From NCBI RefSeq assembly GCF_004364325.1, contig NZ_SOCP01000006.1, positions 124,001 through 188,000 of the forward strand: DNA of 64,000 bases. Direction: 5' to 3'. Shown here piece after piece: positions 41,230-49,713 of this stretch. The notes under the pieces are model-generated. The model saw nothing but the letters and a program-made list of their open reading frames with translations, had not been told where the DNA came from and did not search any database. This stretch comes from Actinophytocola oryzae. Lineage in GTDB: Bacteria; Actinomycetota; Actinomycetes; Mycobacteriales; Pseudonocardiaceae. Within the stretch, counting starts at the first letter, position 1. Every line of letters starts with the position of its first letter. Both the position numbers and the translations under genes were made by a program.

Positions 41230-42180
41230 GTGTCCGATCTCTCCGTGGTGGTGCTCTCCGGTGGTCTCTCGCACGAGCGGGAGGTCTCGCTGCGGTCGGG
41301 TCGCAGGCTCTCCGCCGCGTTGCGCTCGGTGGGCCTGACGCTCGACGAGTGGGACGTCGACTCGGCGCTGCTCGACCGGCTGCGCACGCACCGGCCGGAC
41401 GCGGTCGTGGTGGCACTGCACGGTGTCGAGGGTGAGGGCGGCTCGGTCCAGACGGTGCTGGAGATGTTGGACGTGCCGTACGTGGGCTCCGACTCCCACG
41501 CGTGCCGCCGGGCGTGGGACAAGCCGACCGCCAAGACGGAGCTGGCGCGTGCCGGGCTCGCGACGCCGGACTGGGTGGTGCTGCCGCACAGCACGTTCCG
41601 GGAGCTGGGTGCCAAGCTCGTGCTCGACGCGATGGTCGAGCGGCTCGGGCTGCCGATGATGCTGAAGCCGGACCAGGGTGGGTCGGCGCTGGGTGCTCAG
41701 GTCGTGTGGGACGCGGCGGACCTGCCCGCCGCGATGGTCGGCTGCCTGGCGTACGGGGAGACCGTCCTGGCCGAGCGATACGTCGCCGGGGTCGAGGTGG
41801 CGGTCGCGGTCGTCGAGGGCGCCGACGGTCCCGTCGCACTGCCCGCGGTGGAGATCTCCCCGGAGTCCGGGATCTACGACTACACCGCCCGCTACACCGC
41901 GGGGCTCACGAACTTCCACCGGCCGGCACGGCTCGACCCGGCCGCAGCGACCGCGGTGGCGGACCTGGCCGTCGAGGCGCATCGGTTGCTCGGGCTGCGG
42001 GACGTGTCCCGAACCGACGCGATCGTCGCGCCGGACGGGACCGTCTACTTCCTCGAGGTGAACTCGTCGCCGGGACTGACCGAGACCTCGCTCCTGCCGA
42101 TGGCGGCAGAGGTCGCGGGGCGCTCTCTTGGCGACATTTACACCGGTCTGATCGAGCGAGCGGTCACTCGCTCTCGGTGA
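41230..42180 (+). CDS. D-alanine--D-alanine ligase family protein (ATP-grasp)
   Basis: 316 aa from GTG 41230 with GAGGAG at 41217-41222. The N-terminal domain has VVLSGGLSHEREVSLRSGRRL, followed by VVALHGVEGEGGSVQTVLEMLDVPYVGS. The ATP-grasp core contains MLKPDQGGSALGAQVV, AVEISPESGIYDYTARYT and EVNSSPGLTETSLLP with the metal-binding Glu and Asn. It makes the D-Ala-D-Ala dipeptide for peptidoglycan. A second, canonical ddl usually exists elsewhere in actinobacteria, so this origin-linked copy may be a paralogue. Confidence 0.9.
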   Translation: MSDLSVVVLSGGLSHEREVSLRSGRRLSAALRSVGLTLDEWDVDSALLDRLRTHRPDAVVVALHGVEGEGGSVQTVLEMLDVPYVGSDSHACRRAWDKPTAKTELARAGLATPDWVVLPHSTFRELGAKLVLDAMVERLGLPMMLKPDQGGSALGAQVVWDAADLPAAMVGCLAYGETVLAERYVAGVEVAVAVVEGADGPVALPAVEISPESGIYDYTARYTAGLTNFHRPARLDPAAATAVADLAVEAHRLLGLRDVSRTDAIVAPDGTVYFLEVNSSPGLTETSLLPMAAEVAGRSLGDIYTGLIERAVTRSR

Positions 42181-42223
42181 TCAGATGCTCTACTCAGAGC
42201 CATCGTCACCGTGACATAAAGGG

Positions 42224-43222
42224 CTAGGGTGATCCCTCATCGGTCTCACGAGTCCGATTTGCCCCATTTTTACCCATCAATTCGACAATACGTTCGAGAT
42301 CGTCCACTGAGCCGAACTCGACCACGATCTTGCCTTTTCGCTTGCCCAACTCGACCTTCACACGGGTGTCGAAGGCATGTGAGAGGCGGTCGGCGACGTC
42401 CTGGAGGCCCGGCGCCTGGATCGGCCTGCGCTGCGGAGCGGTCTTCTGCTTGGCAGGAGCCTGTCCCTTGAGGAGCACGACCGCCTCTTCGGTGGCTCGC
42501 ACCGACAGTCCTTCGGCAACGATGCGGGCGGCCAGCTCCTCCTGCTGCCCGGCATCCTCGAGACTGAGCAACGCGCGAGCGTGCCCGGACGACAGGACGC
42601 CGGCCGCGACGCGACGCTGTACCGCGATGGGGAGCTTGAGCAGTCGGATCGTGTTCGTGATGACCGGCCGGCTGCGTCCGATGCGGGACGCGAGCTCGTC
42701 GTGGGTGACCGCGAACTCCTCGAGCAGCTGCTGGTAGGCCGCCGCCTCCTCCAACGGGTTCAGCTGCACGCGGTGGATGTTCTCCAGCAGTGCGTCCCGC
42801 AGCATGGCCTCGTCGGCCGTCTGCCGGACGATCGCGGGGATCCTGCCCAGCTCGGCGCGTTGGGCGGCGCGGAGCCGCCGTTCGCCCATGACAAGCTCGT
42901 AGGAGTTCGGCCCCATCTCGCGGACCACGATGGGCTGCATGAGCCCGAACTCGCGGATGGAGTGTTCCAGCTCGGCGAGCGCGTCCTCGTCGAAGACCTG
43001 ACGGGGCTGCTTCGGGTTGGTCCTGATGTCGTCGATCGGGATTTCTTTGTAGACGGCCCCGTCGACCGTGCCACTGGGTTCGGCCGGTGCGGCCGGACCC
43101 GCGGGCCTGGGCCGAGAGGCGGCAGTCGGCAGTTTCAACGGGCCACTGCCGACCCCCTCCGCCGGCCCCTGCGGGATCAGTGCCGCGAGCCCTCGCCCGA
43201 GACCACCCTTGCGCTCACTCAT
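42224..43222 (-). CDS. parB: Chromosome partitioning protein ParB
   Basis: 332-aa CTP-dependent clamp that loads at parS and spreads to build the segregation complex. An N-terminal GLGRGLAALIP peptide (ParA-contacting) and a Pro/Ala linker precede the ParB/Srx domain (PIDDIRTNPKQPRQVFDED), the GERRLRAAQRA arginine box, the KorB-type HTH (HDELASRIGRSRPVITNTIRLLKL) and the C-terminal dimerisation domain. It lies 9 bp after parA. Its sites are seen at 44201 and 44936, with a weaker one at 39019. Confidence 0.98.
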   Translation of the reverse strand: MSERKGGLGRGLAALIPQGPAEGVGSGPLKLPTAASRPRPAGPAAPAEPSGTVDGAVYKEIPIDDIRTNPKQPRQVFDEDALAELEHSIREFGLMQPIVVREMGPNSYELVMGERRLRAAQRAELGRIPAIVRQTADEAMLRDALLENIHRVQLNPLEEAAAYQQLLEEFAVTHDELASRIGRSRPVITNTIRLLKLPIAVQRRVAAGVLSSGHARALLSLEDAGQQEELAARIVAEGLSVRATEEAVVLLKGQAPAKQKTAPQRRPIQAPGLQDVADRLSHAFDTRVKVELGKRKGKIVVEFGSVDDLERIVELMGKNGANRTRETDEGSP

Positions 43223-43231
43223 GTTGTTGCT

Positions 43232-44170
43232 CTACTCCCCGCTGAACCCGCGCTCAGCCATTTCCCGTGCCGCGTCCAGGTAACTCATCGACCCCCGGGA
43301 ACCCGGGTCGTACGCGAGCACCGTCTGCCCGTAACCGGGCGCCTCGGACACCTTCACACTCCTGGGGATCACAGTACGCAGGACCGTGTCACCGAAGTGC
43401 TTGCGGACCTCCGCTGTAACCTGATCGGCGAGCTTGGTACGCCCGTCGTACATCGTCAGGAGGATCGTCGACACGAGCAGGTTCGGGTTGAGGTGGTTCT
43501 GCACCAGTTCGATGTTCCTGAGCAACTGGGAGAGACCTTCCAGTGCGTAGTACTCGCACTGGATCGGGATCAGTACCTCCTCCGCGGCGACCATCGCGTT
43601 GACGGTCAGCAGGCCGAGTGAGGGCGGGCAGTCGATGAAGACGTAGTCCGGGTTCAGCTCGTCCAGCGCACCCGTGGGCAGCGCCTCCTTGAGCCGGGAC
43701 TCGCGACCCTGCATCGACACCAGCTCGATCTCCGCACCGGCGAGGTCGATCGTCGCAGGCACGCAGTAGAGATTGGGGGACTGGTCGCTGACCGCCGCCG
43801 CATCGCTCAGCGACACCTCACCGATCAACACCTCGTAGATGGACGGCACGCCCACGCGGTGGTCGACGCCGAGCGCGGTGCTGGCGTTGCCCTGGGGGTC
43901 CAGGTCGACGACGAGCACCTTCAACCCGTGCATGGCGAGTGCCGCGGCGAGGTTCACCGCGCTGGTCGTCTTGCCGACGCCGCCCTTCTGGTTCGCGACC
44001 GTCATCACCCGACGCTTGGGCGGCCTGGGCAGACTGTCCTTGGGATGCAGCATGCGCGTCGCACGCTCGGCCTCCTCCGCGATCGGCGTCCAGCCGGACA
44101 CCGCCACGGCGGCTTCCACGTTGTCGTGCATGGCGTCGCTCGGGGACTCAACGTCATGGCGTCCGGTCAT
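43232..44170 (-). CDS. parA: Chromosome partitioning ATPase ParA
   Basis: 312-aa Walker-type ATPase that moves ParB-bound origins. The deviant Walker A is VANQKGGVGKTTSAVNLAAALA, Walker A' sits in VVDLDPQGNAS and Walker B in VFIDCPPSLGLLTVNA. I chose ATG 44170, with a GAGGT site upstream, over GTG 44182, which lacks spacing for a ribosome site. A variable N-terminal tail of about 45 residues precedes the ATPase. A perfect parS lies 31 bp upstream, allowing ParB autoregulation. Confidence 0.97.
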   Translation of the reverse strand: MTGRHDVESPSDAMHDNVEAAVAVSGWTPIAEEAERATRMLHPKDSLPRPPKRRVMTVANQKGGVGKTTSAVNLAAALAMHGLKVLVVDLDPQGNASTALGVDHRVGVPSIYEVLIGEVSLSDAAAVSDQSPNLYCVPATIDLAGAEIELVSMQGRESRLKEALPTGALDELNPDYVFIDCPPSLGLLTVNAMVAAEEVLIPIQCEYYALEGLSQLLRNIELVQNHLNPNLLVSTILLTMYDGRTKLADQVTAEVRKHFGDTVLRTVIPRSVKVSEAPGYGQTVLAYDPGSRGSMSYLDAAREMAERGFSGE

Positions 44171-44200
44171 CGGTGGCTGCACCTCGCCTCAGAATCGTGC

Positions 44201-44216
44201 TGTTTCACGTGAAACA
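44201..44216. promoter_or_regulatory. parS site (perfect)
   Basis: TGTTTCACGTGAAACA, exact match to the bacterial parS consensus, located between parA and rsmG. Confidence 0.95.
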
Positions 44217-44244
44217 ATCCTCGCTCCATCATGACGCGCAGAGC

Positions 44245-44943
44245 TTACGGTCGCTGCGCATGCTTACCCGCGCGTCGCGGATTTCGTCCTCGGTCATGCC
44301 GCTCCGGCCTCTTCGGCTCGAGACGTGTCACCACGACGATGGTCGTCGGAACCGCGAGCAGGTCGGCACCGCGCTGTTCGACCACCGGTTGCGAACCACC
44401 CGCACGGGCAACCGCTGAGCCGTCGCGCTCGACTTCCTCGTCGGCGCTCTCACCCTTGAGCGCGACCAACCGGCCACCCTCCCGGAGCAGAGGAGCACTC
44501 CACGCCCAGAGCCGAGCAAGCGGGGCGACCGCCCGTGCGATGACTACATCGGCGCCCGCGAGCTGTCGCTTGATGGCCGGCTCTTCCGCGCGGCCCCGAA
44601 CCACACTTGCGGACAGCGAGAGAGTATCGACGACTTCGGTCAGCCACGCCACCCGGCGAGCCATTGGCTCCAGAAGTGTGACCTCCAGATCAGGTCGGGC
44701 GATGATGAGAGGTACTCCGGGTAACCCCGCACCCGATCCGAGGTCCACCACTCGGGCGCCCTCGGGTAGGGCCGACGCGATCACGGCCGAGTTGAGGATG
44801 TGCCGATCCCAGAGGCGATCGACCTCGCGCGGTCCGATCAAACCCCGTTCAACGCCGACGGCGGCGAGCAGTTCAGTGAACCGCACCGCCGCCGTCAGGT
44901 TGTCACCAAAAACAGTTGTCGCGATCTGTGGGGGATGTTTCAC
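44245..44943 (-). CDS. rsmG: 16S rRNA (guanine527-N7)-methyltransferase RsmG
   Basis: 232 aa from GTG 44943; ATG 44985 would add 14 residues and overlap jag by 26 bp. The SAM site is RVVDLGSGAGLPGVPLIIARPDLEV with LLEPMARRVAWL. RsmG methylates G527 of 16S rRNA, and its loss gives low-level streptomycin resistance. The conserved start of the family (here PPQIATTVFGDN) favours the shorter form. The GTG lies inside the parS palindrome at 44936-44951. Confidence 0.94.
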   Translation of the reverse strand: MKHPPQIATTVFGDNLTAAVRFTELLAAVGVERGLIGPREVDRLWDRHILNSAVIASALPEGARVVDLGSGAGLPGVPLIIARPDLEVTLLEPMARRVAWLTEVVDTLSLSASVVRGRAEEPAIKRQLAGADVVIARAVAPLARLWAWSAPLLREGGRLVALKGESADEEVERDGSAVARAGGSQPVVEQRGADLLAVPTTIVVVTRLEPKRPERHDRGRNPRRAGKHAQRP

Positions 44944-44951
44944 GTGAAACG
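44936..44951. promoter_or_regulatory. parS site overlapping the rsmG start
   Basis: TGTTTCACGTGAAACG matches 15/16 of the parS consensus with an intact CACGTG core. On the minus strand the core contributes the likely GTG start codon of rsmG. Confidence 0.9.
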
Positions 44952-44959
44952 TGGACCCC

Positions 44960-45535
44960 TCACGACTTGGGGAAGACCACGACACGACGCCGCGGGTCCT
45001 CGCCCTCGCTCTCGCTGTGGACGCCCTCGACAGCGGCCACCGCGTCGTGGACGACCTTGCGCTCGAACGGGGTCATCGGCTGGAGGCGGATCTTCTCGCC
45101 GTCCGCCAGCACCCGCTCCGCGGTCGCACGACCGAGGTCGGCCAGCTCCTCGCGACGGTCCGCACGCCACCCGGCGATGTCGAGCATGAGCCGGCTACGC
45201 GTGCCGGTCTCCTGCTGTACCGCGAGCCGGGTCAGCTCCTGCAGCGCCTCGAGCACGTTGCCGCGAGGACCGACGAGCTTCTCCAGGTCCTCACCGCCGT
45301 CGATGCTCACCACGGCACGACCCGCCTCGACGTCGAGGTCGATGTCCCCGTCGTAGTCCACGAGGTCGAGGAGCCGCTCCAGGTAGTCCCCAGCGACATC
45401 CCCCTCACGGACGAGGAGGTCCTCGCCCGACGAGGCGTGCTCCGCCTCGCCGTTCTGACTGCCCCCATCAGTGAGCTGTTCCTCGGCGTCGGTCCCGACT
45501 CCGTCGGGACCCGACTCCTGCACCGTCTCCGGCAC
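44960..45535 (-). CDS. jag: Jag/KhpB-type RNA-binding protein (KH-R3H)
   Basis: 191 aa. An acidic N-terminal tail of about 45 residues is followed by a KH-like domain (DIDLDVEAGRAVVSIDGGEDLEKLVGPRGNVLEALQELTRL) with the GPRGN loop, and an R3H domain (LADGEKIRLQPMTPFERKVVHDAV). It corresponds to Rv3920c and to the KhpB/EloR family, which bind RNA and affect cell elongation in Gram-positives. It lacks the separate N-terminal Jag_N domain seen in Firmicutes. It sits 33 bp after yidC. Confidence 0.93.
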   Translation of the reverse strand: MPETVQESGPDGVGTDAEEQLTDGGSQNGEAEHASSGEDLLVREGDVAGDYLERLLDLVDYDGDIDLDVEAGRAVVSIDGGEDLEKLVGPRGNVLEALQELTRLAVQQETGTRSRLMLDIAGWRADRREELADLGRATAERVLADGEKIRLQPMTPFERKVVHDAVAAVEGVHSESEGEDPRRRVVVFPKS

Positions 45536-45567
45536 GACTTCTCCTCTCCAGGTCCGGATCAGCCGCG

Positions 45568-46683
45568 TCAGCGATTCTTCCGGCCTGAGTTCTTCTTGCG
45601 GGAACGGTCTGAGCTCAGACCGGAAACAGTGGAGTCGCCCGTGGCACCGTTGTCGGTGCCCGACGACTTCGCCGCGCCGTTCGCCTTCGGACGAGCGGTG
45701 CCCGCGGCCTTCGCGTTGGGTGCGGGCTTCGCACCGGGCTGCGTCTTCCTGGCGGTGCCGGCGGCCTTGGCGTTCGGAGCGGGCTTCACGCCCGGCTGCG
45801 GCTTGGTGCCCGGGGCGGGAGCGACCGGCTTCTTGCGGGCCTGCTCCGGCTTGGCACCCGGCTTCGGCGCGAGGTTGCTGCGCTTCTCGAGCGCCTCGTT
45901 CTTCTTGGCCTCTTCCTCGCTGTCGATCCGCTTGTAGACCAGACGCTGCTGCATCAGGGTCCAGAAGTTGTTCGCCAGCCAGTAGAAGAGGAGGCCGATC
46001 GGGAAGAAGAAGCCGAACAGCAGCACACCCAGCGGGAAGATGTACATCGTCAGCTTGTTCATGATCGCGGTCTGCCCGGTCGCCGACTCGGGGTTCTGCC
46101 GCGTGACCGAGTGACGCGCGGTCAGGTGGGTCAGGATGCTGGCGAGGATCATCAGCGGGATCGACACGAGGATGACCGAGGTGCGGTCGGCGTGGAGCTG
46201 GTCGAGTGCCGCCTGCGGCTGGGTGATGAAGTTCGACAGCCGAGCACCGAAGAGGTTCGCGTCGACGTAGGACTGCACGCCCTGCGCGTCGAAGCCGTAG
46301 TTCTCGGTGTGGCCCGGCACGAACGAGCGCAGCACGTGGAACAGACCGATGAAGACCGGGATCTGCAGCAGCATCGGCAGGCAGCCGCCCACCGGGTTGA
46401 ACCCGTGCTCCTTCTGGAGCTTCTGCATCTCCTGCGCCTGGCGCTGCCGGTCGTTCGCGTACTTCTTCTGGATCTTCTTCATCTCCGGCGCGAACTGCTG
46501 CATCTTGCGCATAGACCGGACCTGGTTCACGAACGGCTTGAACAGAATCGCCCGCAGCGACCAGACGAGGAAGATGATGCCGAGCACCCAGGAGATGCCT
46601 GCGGACTCGCCGAACACGAACCCGAACACCTTGTGCCAGAACCAGAGGATCCAGGACACCGGAAAATAGATGAAATCGAGCAC
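45568..46683 (-). CDS. yidC: Membrane protein insertase YidC
   Basis: 371-aa Oxa1-family insertase. Five TM helices: residues about 5-22, 32-48, 100-118, 172-190 and 216-240. The hydrophilic-groove region contains the FLVWSLRAILFKP arginine, and a coiled-coil cytoplasmic loop (RKMQQFAPEMKKIQKKYAND) separates TM2 and TM3. There is no signal peptide, as usual for Gram-positive YidC. The C-terminal 110 residues are basic and Ala/Pro-rich with the repeated segment PGAKPAPNAKAAGTAR/VKPAPNAKAAGTARK, probably ribosome-contacting. Confidence 0.97.
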   Translation of the reverse strand: MLDFIYFPVSWILWFWHKVFGFVFGESAGISWVLGIIFLVWSLRAILFKPFVNQVRSMRKMQQFAPEMKKIQKKYANDRQRQAQEMQKLQKEHGFNPVGGCLPMLLQIPVFIGLFHVLRSFVPGHTENYGFDAQGVQSYVDANLFGARLSNFITQPQAALDQLHADRTSVILVSIPLMILASILTHLTARHSVTRQNPESATGQTAIMNKLTMYIFPLGVLLFGFFFPIGLLFYWLANNFWTLMQQRLVYKRIDSEEEAKKNEALEKRSNLAPKPGAKPEQARKKPVAPAPGTKPQPGVKPAPNAKAAGTARKTQPGAKPAPNAKAAGTARPKANGAAKSSGTDNGATGDSTVSGLSSDRSRKKNSGRKNR

Positions 46684-46689
46684 GAGCCG

Positions 46690-47016
46690 CTACTCCTTGG
46701 CGTCTGTGTATTCGGGGCCGGCCTCGGCCGGCTCATCGCGGTCTTGGTGGCGGGGAGGCACCGGGTCGTAACCACCGGGGTGCCAGGGGCCGCAGCGCAG
46801 CAGCCTGCGCACGGTGAGCCAGGAGCCGCGCAGTGCGCCGTGGGTCGTCAGCGCCTCGACGGCATACGCGCTGCAGCTCGGCTCGAACCGGCAACTGGGG
46901 GGAAGAACCGGGGAGATCCACGCCCGGTAGAAGTTGACGGGCACGAGTAGGACCCGCGCCACCGGACCGGCGCGACGCGTTGGCGCGTCCTGGTCCTCGG
47001 TGTCGGGCAGGGTCAC
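46690..47016 (-). CDS. yidD: Membrane protein insertion efficiency factor YidD
   Basis: 108 aa with the YidD core PVNFYRAWISPVLPPSCRFEPSCSAYAVEALTTHGALRGSWLTVRRLLRCGPWHPGGYDP, including its conserved cysteines. It assists YidC-dependent insertion at the inner membrane face. GTG 47016 overlaps the rnpA stop by four bases (GTGA), so it is coupled to rnpA. Its basic N-terminus and short acidic C-tail are typical. Confidence 0.96.
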   Translation of the reverse strand: MTLPDTEDQDAPTRRAGPVARVLLVPVNFYRAWISPVLPPSCRFEPSCSAYAVEALTTHGALRGSWLTVRRLLRCGPWHPGGYDPVPPRHQDRDEPAEAGPEYTDAKE

Positions 47017-47444
47017 TTGGCACCGCCGGTATCGCTGTCGTCGCGGCTCAGCCGCAACCGCCGCAGGGCGGCGTCGATGTCGCTCCCGAGGTCGGCACTC
47101 GCCGCGGAAGCGGCGGGCGGCAGCGCTCGCACGACCAACGTGCAGCCGGGCCGCACGGTTCCCAACCGGTCCCGAAGCACGTGGCGAAGACGGCGGGCGA
47201 CCCGGTGGCGGACCACCGAGTTACCGACCGCCTTGCTGACCACGAAACCTATTCGGGGGACCGCGTCGGACTCGGCGAGTGCCGGATCGACACGGTCGGC
47301 CCCTGCCGCGCCCGCGCGGAACCGAGCAACCTCCTCGGCCGTGATGGCGTGCACGACGAGCCTGGGGCGCCCAGCGCGGCGACCCTTTCTGGTCACGAGC
47401 CGAAAGTTGTCGCTGCCGGTCAGTCGACTGGGCGCGGGGAGCAA
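47013..47444 (-). CDS. rnpA: Ribonuclease P protein component
   Basis: 143-aa protein subunit of RNase P, which binds the catalytic RNA and the 5' leader of pre-tRNA. The RNR motif is SVVRHRVARRLRHVLRDRL after RIGFVVSKAVGN. The C-terminal tail of about 25 residues is acidic and poorly conserved. The start is uncertain: the longest frame begins at TTG 47444, six bases from rpmH. It is co-transcribed with rpmH, as in nearly all bacteria. Confidence 0.95.
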   Translation of the reverse strand: MLPAPSRLTGSDNFRLVTRKGRRAGRPRLVVHAITAEEVARFRAGAAGADRVDPALAESDAVPRIGFVVSKAVGNSVVRHRVARRLRHVLRDRLGTVRPGCTLVVRALPPAASAASADLGSDIDAALRRLRLSRDDSDTGGAK

Positions 47445-47450
47445 GCCGGC

Positions 47451-47588
47451 TCAGGCAGAGAGGGCCTTGCGACCCTTGCGGCGGCGGGCACCGAGGATCG
47501 CCCGGCCGGCACGGGTACGCATGCGCAGGCGGAACCCGTGGGTCTTCGCCCGGCGGCGGTTGTTCGGCTGGAAAGTACGCTTGCTCAC
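47451..47588 (-). CDS. rpmH: 50S ribosomal protein L34
   Basis: 45-aa L34 starting at GTG 47588 with GGGAGA upstream: SKRTFQPNNRRRAKTHGFRLRMRTRAGRAI then LGARRRKGRKALSA. It is highly basic and binds 23S rRNA. It starts the minus-strand rpmH-rnpA-yidD-yidC-jag-rsmG-parAB series, divergent from dnaA. Confidence 0.98.
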   Translation of the reverse strand: MSKRTFQPNNRRRAKTHGFRLRMRTRAGRAILGARRRKGRKALSA

Positions 47589-47792
47589 GGCTGGATCTCC
47601 CGTTACTGGCTCGCCAAAAGTATCTGTCCCCGTCGCGGCCTGACGGCGCGCAGGACTCACCCACAACTGACGGGAGACCTTCATAGGGTACGGCACCCCT
47701 CGGACGCCCCGGATCCGGGTTGTCCCAAGTCAACCGCCGGGGACCTTTGGGCGACACGCCAGGCACGTTGGGTGCTTGCCCTCGGACATGTC

Positions 47793-47821
47793 TTGTGGCA
47801 TGCGCCGGGGCTTGTTAGCGT
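47793..47821 (+). promoter_or_regulatory. dnaA: Candidate dnaA promoter
   Basis: TTGTGG (47793-47798), 17 bp, TAGCGT (47816-47821): a SigA-like pair with TAnnnT -10. It would give a 5' leader of about 235 nt that carries the DnaA boxes. Confidence 0.55.
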
Positions 47822-47927
47822 GCGTGCTCTTGGTTGGCCAGAGGGAGTGGGAGCCCACTGCGCCGCAGAAGTTACGGCAGGGTCATTGGCGGCTTCCGCT
47901 GCGCTCCGTCGTACCTTCGTGCACAGT

Positions 47928-47948
47928 TGTGGACAACTCTGTGGATGC
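47928..47948 (-). promoter_or_regulatory. DnaA boxes in the dnaA leader
   Basis: TGTGGACAA (47928-47936) is an exact complement of TTGTCCACA. TGTGGATGC (47940-47948) is a 7/9 partner 12 bp on. Their location fits autoregulation of dnaA. Confidence 0.7.
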
Positions 47949-48063
47949 AGCCCACGCCTGGGCCGCTTCTGCCACGCCCGCCTTCCGGCGGGTCGCACCA
48001 GGGTGCCGACAGCGAGGGGCCGCAGTGATGGTGCAATGCCAACGAGGGGAGGGGAGCTCGTAG

Positions 48064-49713
48064 GTGTCTGAGCAGCAGATGAACCTGAGTGTGGTGTGGG
48101 AGCAGGTCGTGCGGGAGTTGTCCGCGGGCACGCTCTCCCCGCAGCAGCGTGCCTGGATGCGGGTGACCCGACCCATCGGGCTGCTCGACGGCACCGCCCT
48201 GCTCGCCGCACCGAGCGACTTCGCCAAGGACGCCATCGAGCGCGCGCTGCGGGAGCCGATCACCGACGCGCTGTCCCGCAGGCTCGGCCGGGTGGTCTCG
48301 CTCGCGGTCAAGGTCGACCCCGTCAGCACGCAGGCCCCGTCGCCGCCGGTCGTCGTGACGCCCGGCCCGAGCGCGCCGCCTCCGCCACGCAACGTGCCCC
48401 CGCCGCCGCCCCAGCCGAGGCCGGGAACACCGCGGCCCGGCGTCGGCTCGTTCGTCGAACAGACGATCATCATGGCGCCGATCTCCGCAGCGGACCTTAA
48501 TAACACTGAGAAGCCCGACCCCTCCCGTGACGACGAGGAGGTGGACGAGGAGCGCGACGCCCTCGCCACCGTCCACGAGATCTGGCCGGGTCCGCAGGCG
48601 CGCCAGCCGCACTACCCGCCCATGCCGCCGCCGGTCGCCGGGCAGCCGTTCACCGCGCCGGCCCAGCCGCAGACGTCGAAGACCCGCCTCAACGAGAAGT
48701 ACACGTTCGACACGTTCGTGATCGGCGCGTCCAACCGGTTCGCACACGCGGCCGCCGTCGCCGTCGCGGAGGCGCCGGCCCGTGCGTACAACCCGTTGTT
48801 CATCTGGGGCGAGTCCGGGCTCGGCAAGACCCACCTCCTCCACGCGGTCGGCCACTACGCGCAGCGCCTGTTCCCCGGCATGCGCGTGCGGTACGTGTCG
48901 ACCGAGGAGTTCACGAACGACTTCATCAACTCGTTGCGCGACGACCGCAAGGTCGCGTTCCAGCGCCGCTACCGCGACATCGACATCCTGCTCGTGGACG
49001 ACATCCAGTTCCTGGAGGGCAAGGAAGGCACCCAGGAGGAGTTCTTCCACACCTTCAACACGCTCCACAACGCGAACAAGCAGATCGTCGTGTCCTCCGA
49101 CCGGCCGCCGAAGCGCCTGGAGACCCTGGAGGACCGGCTCCGCACGCGGTTCGAGTGGGGACTGATCACCGACATCCAGCCGCCGGAGCTGGAGACCCGC
49201 ATCGCCATCCTGCGCAAGAAGGCCGCGCAGGACCGCCTGGCGGCGCCTGCCGAGGTGCTCGAGTTCATCGCGGCCCGCATAGAGCACAACATCCGCGAGC
49301 TGGAGGGCGCGCTCATCCGCGTCACCGCGTTCGCGTCGCTGAACCAGCAGCCGGTCGACATCGGCCTCGCCGAGATCGTGCTGCGCGACCTGATCCCGGA
49401 CTCGCAGATCCCGGAGATCAGTATCGCCACGATCATGGCCGTCACGGCCGAGTTCTTCAGTGTCTCCCTCGACGACCTGTGCGGCCCTGGTAAGACCAAG
49501 GCGCTCGCACAGGCGCGGCAGATCTCCATGTACCTCTGCCGCGAGCTGACCGACATGTCGCTGCCCCGCATCGGACAGACCTTCGGCGGCCGCGACCACA
49601 CCACCGTCATGCACGCGGAGAAGAAGATCCGCAAGGAGATGGCGGAGCGGCGCCGGGTCTACGACCAGGTCCAGGAACTCACCTCGCGGATCAAGCAACG
49701 CGCCCGCGGCTAG
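48064..49713 (+). CDS. dnaA: Chromosomal replication initiator protein DnaA
   Basis: 549-aa AAA+ initiator that binds DnaA boxes, opens oriC and loads the helicase. Domain I is at 1-85 (VWEQVVRELSAGTLSPQQRAWM). A Pro/Ser/acidic linker of about 120 residues follows, long as in other actinobacteria. Domain III starts near 215 with NEKYTFDTFVIGASN, Walker A GESGLGKTH, Walker B ILLVDDIQFLEGK. Domain IV ends with the DnaA signature GRDHTTVMHAEKKIRKEM. GTG start at 48064 with GAGGGGAGGG. The promoter and boxes are upstream, oriC downstream. Confidence 0.99.
   Translation: MSEQQMNLSVVWEQVVRELSAGTLSPQQRAWMRVTRPIGLLDGTALLAAPSDFAKDAIERALREPITDALSRRLGRVVSLAVKVDPVSTQAPSPPVVVTPGPSAPPPPRNVPPPPPQPRPGTPRPGVGSFVEQTIIMAPISAADLNNTEKPDPSRDDEEVDEERDALATVHEIWPGPQARQPHYPPMPPPVAGQPFTAPAQPQTSKTRLNEKYTFDTFVIGASNRFAHAAAVAVAEAPARAYNPLFIWGESGLGKTHLLHAVGHYAQRLFPGMRVRYVSTEEFTNDFINSLRDDRKVAFQRRYRDIDILLVDDIQFLEGKEGTQEEFFHTFNTLHNANKQIVVSSDRPPKRLETLEDRLRTRFEWGLITDIQPPELETRIAILRKKAAQDRLAAPAEVLEFIAARIEHNIRELEGALIRVTAFASLNQQPVDIGLAEIVLRDLIPDSQIPEISIATIMAVTAEFFSVSLDDLCGPGKTKALAQARQISMYLCRELTDMSLPRIGQTFGGRDHTTVMHAEKKIRKEMAERRRVYDQVQELTSRIKQRARG

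Larger units (their letters stand above)
47589..48063. other. rpmH-dnaA divergent intergenic region
   Basis: A 475-bp control region without a supported gene. It contains the dnaA promoter (47793-47821) and DnaA boxes at 47928-47948, between that promoter and the dnaA start. The rpmH promoter must lie in its left part; TACCCT/TATGAA-like -10 options near 47680-47695 are visible, but I cannot fix it. Confidence 0.8.
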
